Source: Paulownia fortunei (taxonomy: Eukaryota; Streptophyta; Magnoliopsida; Lamiales; Paulowniaceae). From it: a stretch of 64,000 bases of DNA. Numbering within the stretch: the stretch's first letter is position 1; each line of letters starts with the position of its first letter. Below, one piece after another: positions 23,594 through 35,222 of this stretch. Position numbers and translations under genes: made by a program. The stretch is from contig CM033118.1 in assembly GCA_019321725.1 (NCBI GenBank), forward strand, positions 12,240,071 through 12,304,070. Direction: 5' to 3'. Under the pieces are notes generated by a model, which was not told the origin of the DNA, made no database searches, and saw only the letters and a list, made by a program, of their open reading frames with translations.

Positions 23594-25194
23594 TTCCTCT
23601 AAGTCATGGCCAGCTAGTGGGCACCCAATATTACCTCTAGTCATTAATAGAAAAATTGTTGCCCCTACAAATGTAAGAAAGTATCTAATTATATTACATT
23701 ATGACTTGGTAAAGAATCTCAAATTGCAACATTTAAAATTTTTTGCTTTACCAACGTGGTTGGGAAATTTTTAGCTATTATTACCTCTCTTCTAGATGAA
23801 GAGGATTCCCTTGTACTCCAACCGTCCTCTTGAGACATTTAGGAATAATGTTTTTTTGTTTTTTGTTTTTTTGATATATTTTAATTAAATTAAAAAATGA
23901 TGTAATATCATTAATTCAATCATTAATTTTTAATTTCCGCTGTAATTATTTATCCTACCTGCACAAAAATCAAATAAGTAAGGAAATTTTATTTTTCTCT
24001 TGATTGGGTTAAAATGCCAAGTAACGCATTTTAGAAGGCTCAGTATCTGAAATATAAAAATATTAAAATTCTTTAATTTTTTAAAATTTTATTTAAAATT
24101 TTGTGTCAAATTTAAAATATTGGAAGGAGCTGATTTGTTGGGCAAACATTGATGCCATGTTGTTGTAGTTTAATTATATTTCGTGATAATTGGTTTTTAA
24201 ATTTTTTTTTATACATATTTTCATGTCATTTAAGAAGATGTAATAAAGTGTGAATGTTTTCATACAGGAAGAAACTTATGCTTCTTACACTTTCTTCACT
24301 AAATATACGCTATGGCAAATATCTTGATGCCAGTTGAATGACTTAAAATCTAATTAGCTTAATCAAGAGTTTTTCACCTTCAAAATTAGAAGCTCAATAA
24401 AATTTCCTAAAATTTTCAGTTCGCCCCAAAAATTTTATACTAAATTATTTAAATTTGATTTTGTGAACCTCATCCCACAATCGTGGCATGGGATAATAGT
24501 GTAACATATACTTTTTATATATTTTAATTTCATATTTTCCTATAAAACACGGAAAAAGAAAAAAAAAGTTTGTAGAAATAAATTCGTGGATTGCGTTCAC
24601 CTAGTATATTATAGAAAAATGACCATCACATTTACTGGACTGAAATGAACATTATCAGGCCTTTCTAGCTCATTTTTTTTTTTTTAACAATAACGATATA
24701 TAAATTTAAAATCAAACTTAGGAAATAGGATGATAAATTTGATATAGAATATTCCAAAAAATTTAAAGTCCTTAAAGGAAAATTCAAAATCAAATTTACA
24801 AAGACCTTATGGTTGGAAAATTCAAAAACAAATCTAAGAAAAAAAAAATGAAACGAAAAGAAAATTCGAAACCAATATGTAACAATATAGGGAAAACTGA
24901 AAATTCCAAATTAGTACACATTTTTGAAAAAACAATAAAACTTGGTCGGCCGGGAGTTCACTTTGGCCCAGCGTATGTGAAGCGGGCGTTGTGTTTTTAA
25001 AATAGCCTAGGCCGACCCGCTTAATCGACACCATTAGTCTATATGATTTACCCACATAAGGGGGAAAAAAAAGAAAAACCTTTACTCTCAACCAGTCCTT
25101 ACATAAATTAATTTTTAAATCAACTAAGAGGGTATTTAGGTAATCTATAATCTCTTTAAAATATTTTATCAAAAGTTTGAAAATTACAAAATAT
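23594..25194. other. AT-rich intergenic sequence
   Basis: No gene was found. A GC-richer patch at 24940-25025 (GGTCGGCCGGGAGTTC and CCTAGGCCGACCCGC) stands out but could not be assigned. Other frames here are short and carry no domain. Confidence 0.45.
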
Positions 25195-27217
25195 TTTAAT
25201 GGGAAAATTTAAAATTTTTCATAAGTTGAAAACAATACATACATCACATGCATAAAAGTTAATCCCGAATTCGATGCAATTTTTAGTTTGTATTATTGAT
25301 TGTTCAATGAATTAAATTAAACAACTAATTTTTGTAAATTTATATCTTTCAAGCAATTCGATTGATGCAGGGTACGAAAAAATTTAAAATTTTCAAGTTA
25401 CTCACGAAAGCCGTTGCAAGATGAGCTCCAAGTATAACCCCTCTATAGGTATTCACATTTCAAGAAAATCTACGAGTGTTGAATCCTTAGTACTGAATTC
25501 AAACTCTTTATTTATAATCTAATTTTGGGAGTGATGCTCAATCTTTAATTCAACAAATTGACTAAAGTCTTGAACATTTTACTAAAGTATTATGGAACCT
25601 TTTGTGTGGAAGAACTTGAGTTGAGGAGAACCTATAGAGAGAGATAAGGGGCTCGAATTTTTTCTCTAAAAATTACTCTATAATTTTCGACCCCCATGGT
25701 GTATTTATATACACCAAGTGATCTTGATCTAATCCTGTTAGGTTTCCACTACATTTCATATCTATCTCCTCATTATTTTTTTCTTTCTCTCCAAGAAAAA
25801 CTACATTCCTTATTTAATTAGGAGTCTTATTTATTTTCCAATTAAAACTCTTAATGGACCTCTAACCCCATGGGTTGGACTCTTAATTAATTGATCACCA
25901 TCAATTAATAAATTCCAACATAATTAATCAATCTAATTAATTAATAAATTAGATTCATAAAGGCTACCTAATTAATTTAGGCCCAATTAAACTAATCTTA
26001 TTATTTTGATTGGTTAAATTAATTTAACTTTTTAAATTAATGTAAGGTTGCAAATTAACTCACTTCCACGAGCCTCCATTTTTATTAGGTCTAATTAGTT
26101 TATCATATTTTTTGATTGAATAAATTAATTTAACTTCTTAAATTTAGCTCAAGTTTTTTAATTAAATTAATTAACTTAATCAATACCTTGTATCAAATAC
26201 TAGATTAGAAGTGGATTATCTCGATTTATGTGTGAACATTTATATTTACAACTAAGCTATTAGTGGGTTTGCAAGTTTTGCAATTTATAAATAAATTAAT
26301 ATTTTGATTCTGATTAATTAATCAACTCTTTAATTTCAAGAACCTCACAAGTGTAGGGAAGCACTTAGCAGTGTATCTTGATTAACTAGTCTTAGGTGAA
26401 TAGCAAGCAAACATATTTCAGTTACGAGTATCATGCAAATATGGTCCGTCCACCAACTAATATCCTGATTAAGTTTAGGGCATGGATTATTAGTCGAAAC
26501 TCTATTTTGACTTAATCACTATGACTTCTTTTCAACATTGATCCTTTGATGAATCGTTAGAAAACCTTGAGTCTACTATTTATTCTGCCTTGGCCAAGAT
26601 TTTTGGGATAAAAAACTATGAAAATATAGAAGATTTACCAAATCTACTAGATAGGAGATGAATCCATACACCCAAAGTAAACTCATTGTGATTATCATGC
26701 AATTGAGAAAAACATCAAAGTATATGATGTCGTTCACAAGACTATTATGGTACCTCAAGTCAAAGGACTAGTTAATGCACTATTGTAACTAAGAAATTCA
26801 CATTCGACAAACAACATATTCTAATTAAGAATTTTCCATGGGCCAGTTTGGTTTATTTGTTCTCTGACAAGCACTTACACACAGGTACAAGCATCACGAT
26901 GCCTATGTCTCTAGAATGAGACATCCTCCTTTCGAGTATACATTGTGTGCGCAAGTCTATCACGCTTATCGATATTACATCTCAATTGACCCCCAACTCG
27001 GAACAAATTTAAAATCAAAGCCATAGAGGCATGTTCGATGATTATCATCATATGCTCGACCATATCCCATTACTATTTATGATCAGGGGCCTTATCTAAT
27101 TGACAAAACAATTAAAGATATAAAATGCCCTTTTATTTAATAAATATTATGAATAAGATTGCTTTATAATTGTATAAAAGCTCACCACTAATTGGCTTAT
27201 CGGACACTACTCTAACA
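25195..27217 (-). mobile_element. Copia-3 LTR (minus, diverged)
   Basis: The LTR starts on the minus strand at 27217 with TGTTAGAGTAGTGTCCG, matching the Copia-A and Copia-B LTR starts. Toward lower coordinates it follows the Copia-B LTR, with matching blocks at the TTAATTAA-rich middle (25880-26160), GATTGATGCAGGG near 25360 and ATACATCACATGC near 25240. The final LTR bases are missing, so the low end is approximate. Confidence 0.75.
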
Positions 27218-27706
27218 ATATTCTACTCACCCTAAATCTAATTGCCCATGTAGATCCTTCAAATATTTTCTAAGCTAAGAATTTTATGAGTGGATCTACT
27301 ATATTTTATGTCGATGACACTCACTCTACTAACATCACTTCTACTAATAATCTCTCAGATCAAAGGTATCACCTCATTATGTGCTTGGATCTTTAAAGAG
27401 ATATTAGTTTGTTTGCTTGCGCAACACCCCAGTTGTTATCACAATAGATTGTAATTGGATCAACAACGGAAGGGATTATACCCAACTATTGGATGAAGTT
27501 CCTCATCCAAACACCCTCTTTTTCTACATTACTTGAGGCACTGTATTCAGCCTTGGTGGTGGAATCTGCAATCGTCTTCTTCTTGGAACTCTTCTAGTTG
27601 ACCGCCTTACCATTTAGGGCGAATACAAATCCTGACACAAACTTTGAATCTTTGCCTTCTACATTCAGTTCTCCATTGCCGTAAACTAAGAACATATCCT
27701 TAGTCA
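27218..27706 (-). pseudogene. Copia-3 RNase H fragment next to the LTR
   Basis: This lies at the internal side of the Copia-3 LTR. The minus strand shows the same RNase H sequence as Copia-1 and Copia-A, including pieces around GVWMRNFIQ-like and YCDN-like positions and the DSKFVSGFVFALNGKAVN stretch near 27600. Homology to the other copia copies stops abruptly near 27706, so the rest of the element is gone. Confidence 0.7.
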
Positions 27707-28239
27707 TTAAGGCTTCCATAAGAAAAATTGGGTCAACCTCTACTAACGCACTCCCGGATGTATGTTTGTCCTTGTCGTTTTTTCCTACAAAACAAGATTA
27801 GAAAAGAAAAAAGGACCTTGCACAATCCCTTGTGTTTCACTCAATTTTACTCTTTTGTTCAAAAATTAGATTAGCTTTTAACCCTCTTTTGTACTCACCA
27901 CTCTTGTCTTTTTCCCCTCGTAATAATCCTCAACACATTCTTATTAAATTAACTAAACAAATATCATAATTTCCAGCAACAATTCACCAAGAACTCACAA
28001 AAAGAAATTTAGATTTAAAGCTAAAGAAAGAGATTGTGTCATGGAATTGAAGGGTTTATTTGGAGCAAGAATTGAATCTAGAATTTTTATTTGAATCAAA
28101 ATATAATTAAGAATTCAAGAATTGAATCAAGAATTTTAAATCTTGCAGCAAAATTCAAATTTTAATTTTTTTTCGCTGAATTCAGATTTTAAGTATTGAA
28201 ATTACCAAAAAAAATAAGAATATGTAAACCTGATATTAG
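27707..28239. other. Unassigned stretch beside the rearranged gypsy element
   Basis: No coding domain was found. GAATTGAATC and AGAATT motifs repeat loosely at 28045-28150. It may be leader sequence of the gypsy copy whose LTR and primer-binding-like site lie just to the right. Confidence 0.35.
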
Positions 28240-28863
28240 AACCCAGGCTCTAATACATATTAATATGAATCACGCCAAGAATTGTGAGAAACTCGTGACT
28301 CAAGAAAGGACTCCAAGATCTCTTGAATAAATTTGTATGGAACTGCAAACCGTTGCTTATATATTGAAGCAAGAACCTTGGTATAATGAAGATGCCATAA
28401 TCAATTATGAGGGGATTGATTGATAAGTCAAAGGTGAACGCTACAGAAATCTCCGATAAGTCAAAAGTTCTAAAAGAACCAAAGAGAACTAACTCTCACA
28501 AAATTTTGACTAAAATATCAGTTGTTTATTTCAATAAGTGAATGGACTAAAAATACAAGAGCGAGAGAATGAAAATTAGGCCCCAAGAAAGCCTTGAATT
28601 CATTCCTTACTAGGAAACTATCAAAATATCCTAACTAACCTCATCAACCCTATCTAGAAGAGGCACTTAATAAATATTCTAAATTCAAATTAATCTAATA
28701 AGAAAAATATCTAAATATCATGCAAGACACATAACTCAACTAATAGACCTTAAATCTCGCCTAAATGGCTGACCTCTATGAGAAATCCTTCCAAGTTATT
28801 CCAATGTTTGAATCATGGACATCCAGCTTTATAGGCATGTGGGACATCTCCTTTGGGCCTGCA
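28240..28863 (-). mobile_element. Gypsy-3 left LTR (minus orientation) with primer-binding-like site
   Basis: The LTR read on the minus strand starts TGCAGGCCCAAAGGAGATG at 28863 and runs to about 28262. It matches the + strand LTR at 33625-34255 over its whole length, with the landmarks GATGTCCATGATTCAA, GGCGAGATTTAA, CACTTATTGAAATAAA and TTGAGTCACGAGTTTC. Just beyond its end (28240-28262, minus) is GTATTAGAGCCTGGGTTC, close to the initiator-Met tRNA primer binding site GTATCAGAGCC. Thus it looks like a 5' LTR of a minus-strand copy, yet a 3' untranslated segment also adjoins its other side. Confidence 0.7.
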
Positions 28864-29010
28864 GGAATTAACCTCAGTCCAAATGCTTTGAATTAACCCA
28901 TTAAGAGTTTCTTTGAATCTTTTAGCTCGAGCCCTCGTAATCGGTACAATTGGAATTTGAATAGGATCTGCATTTCATTTGTTGGTCATGCTCTCATCAA
29001 CTTATATTGG
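28864..29010 (-). mobile_element. Gypsy-3 3' untranslated segment, first copy
   Basis: CATTAAGAGTTTCTTTGAAT and TTTTAGCTCGAGCCC followed by CATTTGTTGGTC recur at 30999-31108, where they lead directly into the integrase end of the pol region. Both copies have the same orientation, so this is a partial duplicate of the sequence between pol and LTR. Confidence 0.7.
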
Positions 29011-29051
29011 GTGGACATATATATATGTATATATAACCATATATACATGTG

Positions 29052-29056
<5 letters not shown>

Positions 29057-29090
<34 letters not shown>
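29057..29090 (+). repeat. (AC)17 microsatellite
   Basis: An uninterrupted run of AC lies between the 3' untranslated segment and the gag start, with short TA runs before it. Confidence 0.97.
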
Positions 29091-29096
<6 letters not shown>

Positions 29097-29175
29097 CTCA
29101 CCCCAACCAAAATATTCTTCTCCCCCCGCAATATACATATGTGCTACTTCTATTTGTTCACAAAACAACCCTACT

Positions 29176-30110
29176 ATGCATAGGATGGAGAAAGTCCAAC
29201 TTAGGGAGGTGATAAATGAAAAAAAAGAATATTATGGGGATGGTTTTATTGAGGAAGATGATCAAGATTCTATTATTGGCAATAGAAGATATGGTGGGTG
29301 GTTTAGAGAAACTAGAAATCAGGAAGACAATAACTTGGGTAGTATTAAGATGAATATTCCATCATTTCAAGGTAAGAACAATCTCGAAGCTTACCTTAAG
29401 TGGGAGAAGAATGTAGAATTAACATTTGATTATCACAACTATTTTGATCTTAAAAAGGTAAAACTTGTAGCCATTGAATTTTTTGATTATGCAATTATTT
29501 GGTGGGATCAACTAATGTTAGACATAAGGACAAATAGGGAGCGCTCAATATCTACGTGGGAGGAGATGAAAGCCATGATGAGGAGATGGTTTGTTCCAAG
29601 ATATTACTACTAGGAGTTATACCAAAAATTGCAAAGTCTTACACAAGGAAACCAGAGTGTGGAGGACTATTTGGAAGAGATGGAAATTGCCATGATCCGA
29701 GCAAATGTGAAGGAGGATTGAGAGGCTACTATGGCTAGATTCTTGGTTGGTTTGAACAGAGAGATTACTAATTTAGTGGAATTGCAACATTATGTAGAGT
29801 TAGAAGATATGGTGTACATGGCTATCAAAATTGAGAACCAACTCAAGAGGAGGGGCAACAATACACGGCAAAACCTTAGCTCAAGTTCAATATGGAGACC
29901 AAATTTTATGAAGAAAGAAGAGAAACCAACCACAGCTAAGTCTAAAACTGAGCTAAAACTAAAAATGACCAGTCATGGAAATCAAGGTAAATTTAACTCT
30001 TATGTAAATTAGAATCGTAATATTAAGTGTTTTAAATGCCAAGGTAGGGGTCACATAGCAAGTCAGTGTCTGAACAAAAGAGTTATGGTGTTACGACATA
30101 ATGGTGAATT
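29176..30110 (+). pseudogene. Gypsy-3 gag with zinc knuckle (+ strand)
   Basis: From the ATG at 29176 the frame reads MHRMEKVQLREVINEKKEYY, then IKMNIPSFQGKNNLEAYLKW, DYAIIWWDQL and ISTWEEMKAMMRRWFVPRYY. This is the retrotransposon gag domain of plant gypsy elements. A TAG at 29611 interrupts it, and the same frame resumes with ELYQKLQSLTQGNQSVEDYL. A second stop follows at about 29718 (EDREA expected, CGA changed to TGA), then MARFLVGLNREITNLVELQH. The zinc knuckle is near 30027: CFKCQGRGHIASQC, complete CCHC. With two in-frame stops the gene is inactive, but it is among the best preserved transposon frames here. A longer frame beginning at 28957 reads through the microsatellite and is not the natural start. 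Confidence 0.85.
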
Positions 30111-30179
30111 TAAAATCGATAATGAAGATAACACCGATTCCATGCCCCTAATGGAGAAAGCCGATGATGAGGATATACT

Positions 30180-30985
30180 GCCCAAGGAGAATTGTTAGTT
30201 GTGAGGAAAGCTCTAAGTGTGCAAATCAAAGAAGAGGACGAGGTGCAGTGAGAAAATATCTTTTATACTAGATCCTACATACAAAATAAGGTATGTAGAG
30301 TGATTATTGATAGAGGTAGTTGTACTAATATTGCTAGCACTATCATGGTGGAGAAATTAGGTGTACCAACAACTAAACACTCCCAACCTTACAAGTTGTA
30401 ATAGCTTAACGATATTGGTGAAGTAAAGGTGAATAAGCAGGTGTTAGTTTCCTTATGTATTGGAAAGTATGAAGATAAAGTTTTGTGCGATGTTGTTCCA
30501 ATGCAAGCTGGACACTTATTAGTAGGTCGGCCTTGGCAATTTGATTAGCGTGTTAAGCATGATGACTTCACCAACAAATATTCATTTGTACTTAATCAAA
30601 GGATAATCACCTTAGTTCCTTTGACACCAAGACAAGTTCATGAGGATCAAGTGAGGTTACAAAAGGAGATTGATCAAAAGAAAGAGAGTAAAAATAAGAA
30701 AATGAGTGAAAATCAGAGAAAGAAAGAAATAGAGGCTGAGAGAAGTAAGAGAGAAAACAAAAGAGTAGATTCGATCGTCGAGAGAAAAATAGAGAGAAAA
30801 ACTAGTTTCTATGCTAATGCAAGTGACATAAAAAGAGCGATGTTATCAAATCAGCTAATGATTGTACTTGTGTACAAAATGTATTTTTAAACACTAACCA
30901 ACTTGACACATCTTTGCCTAGTTCTATTGTCTCTCTTTTGCAAGAATTTAAGGATGCCTTTCCCGAGGAGATTCCACCCGAATTC
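30180..30985 (+). pseudogene. Gypsy-3 protease and linker (+ strand)
   Basis: The frame from about 30270 reads NKVCRVIIDRGSCTNIAST, where the family active site is I-I-D-x-G-S-C-x-N. It then gives LGVPTTKH and GHLLVGRPWQFD, where the last stretch is the usual LLGRPWQ-like motif. Stops interrupt at about 30400 and 30546. A charged, Lys-rich linker follows at 30621-30890, and then SLLQEFKDAFPEEIPPEF at about 30925-30980, which normally leads straight into reverse transcriptase. Instead the sequence switches to minus-strand 3' untranslated sequence at about 30985. Confidence 0.75.
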
Positions 30986-31179
30986 ACCTAAATCTAAATA
31001 TTTTGAATTAGCTCATTAAGAGTTTGTTTGAATCTTTTAGCTCGAGCCCTTGTAACTGGTCCAATTGAAACTTGAATAGAATTTGCATTCCATTTGTTGG
31101 TCGCGGTCTCATCATTCCCCTTCTCTTGAAGAGGATTTCTCCCCAAATCATCACCTACATAAAAAAAACTTAAATCAGT

Positions 31180-32120
31180 AACATTAAAAGTAGCACTATC
31201 AATATACTCACCTCGCGCAAATCCAACTTGTATGGATTGTTATTGATGTGCTCAAGGATTTGATAAGGACCATCTTCTCTTGGTAGTAACTTGAACGCCT
31301 TTGTATTGAAAATCTTTCTTTTCTCATATGCAACCAAACCCAACCTTTTCCTTTCATTGTTAAGTCTTGCTTTCTCATGTATCTACTTAATAAATTCAGC
31401 CTTTTTCTTTCCATCTAAGTGAACACGCTCAGATAAAGTTAGTGTCTTTAAATCCAATGGAGTTAAAGGATTAAAACCATACACATTTTCAAATATTAAA
31501 AACTTAGTAGCAAAATGAATAGTACGGTTATAAGCAAACTCAATGTGTGGCAAACATTTTTCCCATGCTTTGATGTTCTTTTTAATAATATAGCCCTCAA
31601 AAAAGTAGATAAAGTCATATTCACTGCTTTGGTTTGGCTATCAGTTTGTGGGTTACAAGTTGTAGAAAAAATAACTTAGTTCCTAACTTATACCATAAAA
31701 TCTTCCAAAAGTAACTCAAGAACTTAGCATGTCTATCCAAAACAATTGTTCTAGGCATGACATGTAATCTTGCAATCTTTATAAAGAACAAATCAGCAAT
31801 ATGTGAAGCATCATCAATTTTATGAAATGGAATAAAATATGTCATCTTAGAGAATCTATCCATAACAACAAAAATTGAATCACTACCATGTTTAAACCTA
31901 GGCAAGCCTAACACAAAGTCTATTGTTATATCAATCCAAGGTTCATTAGGGATGGAAAAGGGTGTGTACAAACAATGAGGTTATACCCGGGACTTTGTCT
32001 GCCTACAAGTAACGCATCTACCACAAATTCTCTCAACATCTTTCTTCATGTGTGGGCAATAGAAGTGTTCTTGAAACACCATTAAAGTCTTAGCAACTCC
32101 AAAGTGTCCCATTAATCCTC
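31180..32120 (-). pseudogene. Gypsy-3 integrase remnant
   Basis: The frame 31621-31971 reads [20 protein letters not shown], then [19 protein letters not shown] and [18 protein letters not shown]. This is the integrase core, with the first acidic residue in DFVLGLP and the second in VLDRHAKF (family: SDRDxKF). The zinc-binding end lies at about 31990-32070 in broken frames. A downstream piece, 31208-31414, carries KARLNNERKRLGLVAYEK-like sequence in a shifted frame. Confidence 0.8.
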
Positions 32121-32380
32121 CACTATGGGATTCCCCAACTAATAAATCACACAAAGAGCACTACAGCATACATAACGTTTTCTCTCGAAACAAGAAACCC
32201 TTGTGCTAAAAGAACTTACCCACTATGTTTTTCTCACAAGCCTGAAACTCCTCACAAAAATCATGGTTTAAAGAATACAACTCTTTAACTCAAAACCAAG
32301 TAATTTTACATCAAGAGTAGAAATGAATATGTACCTCGAGATAATGCATTTGTAACGATGTTTTCTTTACCTTGCTTATA

Positions 32381-32760
32381 TCAGATAACATATGGAAATA
32401 TCTCAATAATTTCCTTCCAATGTGCATGTCTCCTGTTCAACTTGTGTTGGCCCTTTAAATGCTTCAAGAACTCATGATTAGTGTGAATCACAAATGCTTT
32501 AGGCCAAAGGTAGTATTGCCAGGTCTCCAATGCTCGTACCAACACATATAGTTCTTTATCATAAGTAGGGTAGTTTAAAGCTGTCCCACTTAATTTTTCA
32601 CTGAAATATGCAAATGGTCTTCCTCCTTGTATAAGCATTGTACCTATAACTATACCTAAAGTATCATATTCAATTTTAAGCATTTTAGTAAAATCAGACA
32701 AAGCAAGTAAAAGAGTATGGGTTAATTTCTCCTTAATCAATTGGAACGCACTTTCTTGCT
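32381..32760 (-). pseudogene. Gypsy-3 RNase H remnant
   Basis: The frame 32381-32740 reads [20 protein letters not shown], then [20 protein letters not shown] and [20 protein letters not shown], followed by [20 protein letters not shown]. These are the gypsy RNase H motifs (E-x-D-A-S-x-x-G-x-G, AYFSEKL, Y-x-T-Y-D-K-E-L-Y, HTDHEALK). The Asp in HTDH is Asn, a likely inactivating change. Confidence 0.85.
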
Positions 32761-32767
32761 CATCACA

Positions 32768-33624
32768 CTATTTGAATCCAACGTTCTTCTTGATGGCTTC
32801 AGTAAGTGGTGCAACGACACTACTAAAGTCCTTCACGAACCTCCTATAAAAACTAGTGAGTCCATAAAAACTACGAACATTAGCTACACTCGTGGGACTC
32901 GGGCACTCCTGAATTGCATGGTTCTTTTCTTCATCAACCTGTATTCTTTGTACACTCACAACAAAACTAAGAAACACAAGCTTATCGGTGCAAAAGGTGC
33001 ACTTCTTCAAATTAGCAAATAATTTCTTTTTTCTAAGTACATTTAAAACTGAGTTTAAATGCACAACATGATCATTCAAGTTTTTGCTATAAATGAGAAT
33101 ATCATCAAAATAAACAACAACAAATCTGCCTATGAATGTATGCAAAACATGGATCATTAATCACATGAAAGTACTAGGTGCATTAGTTAATCCAAATGGC
33201 ATAACTGACCACTCGTATAATCTATATTTTGTTTTAAATGTAATTTTCCATTTATCGCCCTTTTTCATTTTTATTTGATGATACTCACTCTTTAAATTAA
33301 TCTCAGAAAATACACAAGCACCATGTAACTCATCTAATATATCATCTAAGCGAGGAAAAGGGTGGCGATACTTTACCGTTATATTGTTGATCACTCGGCA
33401 ATCAACACACATCTTCCACATTTTATCCTTCTTAGGAACCAAAACTACCAGAATGACACATGAACACATGCTTTCTCTCGCATACCCTTTCTACATTAAT
33501 TCACTAACCTGCCTTTATATCTCCTTGGTCTCTTCGGGATTGCTTTGATAGGCTGGTAAGTTTGGAATAGTAGCACTATGTACAAAGTCAATTTGGTGTT
33601 CAATCCCTCAAATAGGTGGTAAAC
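32768..33624 (-). pseudogene. Gypsy-3 reverse transcriptase remnant, YFDD retained
   Basis: The frame 33161-33469 reads [20 protein letters not shown], then [20 protein letters not shown] and [13 protein letters not shown]. The frame 32768-33157 continues MIHVLHTFIGRFVVVYFDDI, with LIYSKN following; the YFDD catalytic motif is intact. One stop at 33158-33160 separates the frames, and others interrupt the N-terminus (33480-33624). This is the best preserved reverse transcriptase in the window. Confidence 0.88.
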
Positions 33625-34255
33625 TGCAAGCGTAAAGGAGATGTCCCACATGCCCCACTATACTGGATGTCCATGATTCAAGCATTAGAATAACTTTTGG
33701 ACGGATTTCTCATAGAGGGTAGTCATTTAGGCGAGATTTAAAGTCTATTAGTTGAGTTGTATGTCTTACACGATATTTTGATATTTTTCTTATTGGATAA
33801 ATTTGAATTTAGGATATTTATTAATTACCTTTTCTAGATAGTGTTGACTTCAAGATTCAAGGAGGTTAGTTAGGATATTTTGATACTTTCCTTTTCCTAG
33901 TAGGGAATGAATTCAAAGCTTTCTTAAGGCCTAATTTCGTTCTCCACCTCTTGTTTTTATAGGTCATTCACTTATTGAAATAAATACCTCAAATTCTAGG
34001 CATAATTTTGTGAGAGATAGTTCTCTTTGATTTTTTTAGAACTTCAGAACTTTAGAAATTTTTCATAGCGTTCACCTTCGACTTATCAATCAATCCCTTT
34101 ATAATTGATTATGGCGTCTTCATTATACCAAGGCTTTTTGCTTTAATATATAAGTAATGGGTCGTGGTTTCTTACAAATTCATTCAAGAAGATCTTGAAG
34201 GCCTTTCTTGAGTCACGAGTTTCACACAATTCTTGGCTTGATTCATATTATTAGT
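33625..34255 (+). mobile_element. Gypsy-3 right LTR (+ orientation)
   Basis: It begins TGCAAGCGTAAAGGAGATG at 33625 and matches the left LTR in inverted orientation, ending near GATTCATATTATTAG. Reverse transcriptase sequence abuts its first base on the left. No primer-binding site follows on the right. Confidence 0.75.
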
Positions 34256-34950
34256 ATTATGGGTACATATATGTATATATGTATACATAATATTAGTAAT
34301 CATGTATTATTTAAATTATTTATATTTTAATTTTTAAAGCTTGAATTTTAAGTATGTTTTATAACTTTTAAATAAATTTTTTATTAAAATTTAATAATAT
34401 TTTTAAATTGATGATAAGTTATTAAAATATTAAAGGGATACTAGTTTTTTCTTGCCAGTTAAGAAATAATCTACACATATTATCTAGACTAGTTGTCTAT
34501 ATTTTAAATTACAATTTGAATTTAGATATGTAATAATTTATTTTCTAAAATTATTTTTTGTTTATTTTAAAGTTTGAATTTAAATATATTTTTTAGTCTT
34601 TAAGTATTAAATTTTTTAACATTTAAATTTGTGTATTTTTCTGTATTTTTTTAATTTTATTTTAAACTTAGATCTATTATCTTTTATTTTCTGAATTATA
34701 TTTTATTTTTATTTATTTTAAAATTTGAATTTATATATATCTTTTAGTTTTTAAGTATTAAATTTTATAACATTTACATACTTTTGTGGTTTTTTCTTAA
34801 CTAATTAAAATATATAAGAAATATACTAGTTTAAAATATAATATGAATTTGAGTTTTTTTGTAATAATTATGCCAAGTTGGCTTTTTTATCCCACCAAAC
34901 CTCCACCTAAACTGCCACATAGTCATTTTTGCCTTCAAAATTTAGTCTTA
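34256..34950. other. Very AT-rich stretch
   Basis: Repeated TTTATTTTAAARTTTGAATTT-like phrases at 34318-34380, 34520-34580 and 34690-34740 suggest an ancient, decayed duplication. I see no gene. Confidence 0.4.
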
Positions 34951-35222
34951 TATATGTTACATCTGGTGTACATACACTTGATATATTTATCATACAATTG
35001 TCTTATTTTTACAAAATAGAACATTGACCTTCATCCATACACCAACTGTACCATACATCTGGTGTAGCATGGATATTATGCCAAAATTCTACATATCCAT
35101 GTTACACCAAATGTATAGTATATTTGGTGCAAGAATGAAGAACAAATGTCTCATTTTGTAAAAAAAAATACATTTGAATGATAGATTTATACCAAATATA
35201 TGTACACTAGGTGTAACATATA
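34951..35222. mobile_element. Foldback element with arms of about 125 bases
   Basis: The left arm (34951-35075) reads TATATGTTACATCTGGTGTA and onward. The right arm (35092-35222) is its reverse complement with scattered differences, ending TACACTAGGTGTAACATATA. The loop is about 16 bases (GCCAAAATTCTACAT). Within each arm a shorter ACACCARMTGTA motif recurs. It has no coding capacity and fits a hairpin MITE or a microRNA-precursor-like foldback; the transposon superfamily is not evident. Confidence 0.75.

Larger units (their letters stand above)
30986..33624 (-). mobile_element. Gypsy-3 pol region, inverted relative to its gag
   Basis: The minus strand from 33624 downward gives reverse transcriptase, RNase H and integrase, then the 3' untranslated segment (second copy, 30986-31120). 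The first residues read LPPI, a stop, then GIEHQIDFV, exactly what should follow the + strand PEEIPPEF at 30980. So gag-protease and pol come from the same kind of element but face each other. Confidence 0.8.

Noticed and set aside
28957..29175. Extended N-terminus for the Gypsy-3 gag frame
   Set aside because: It reads through the AC microsatellite and a duplicated untranslated segment; the gag family starts near 29176.
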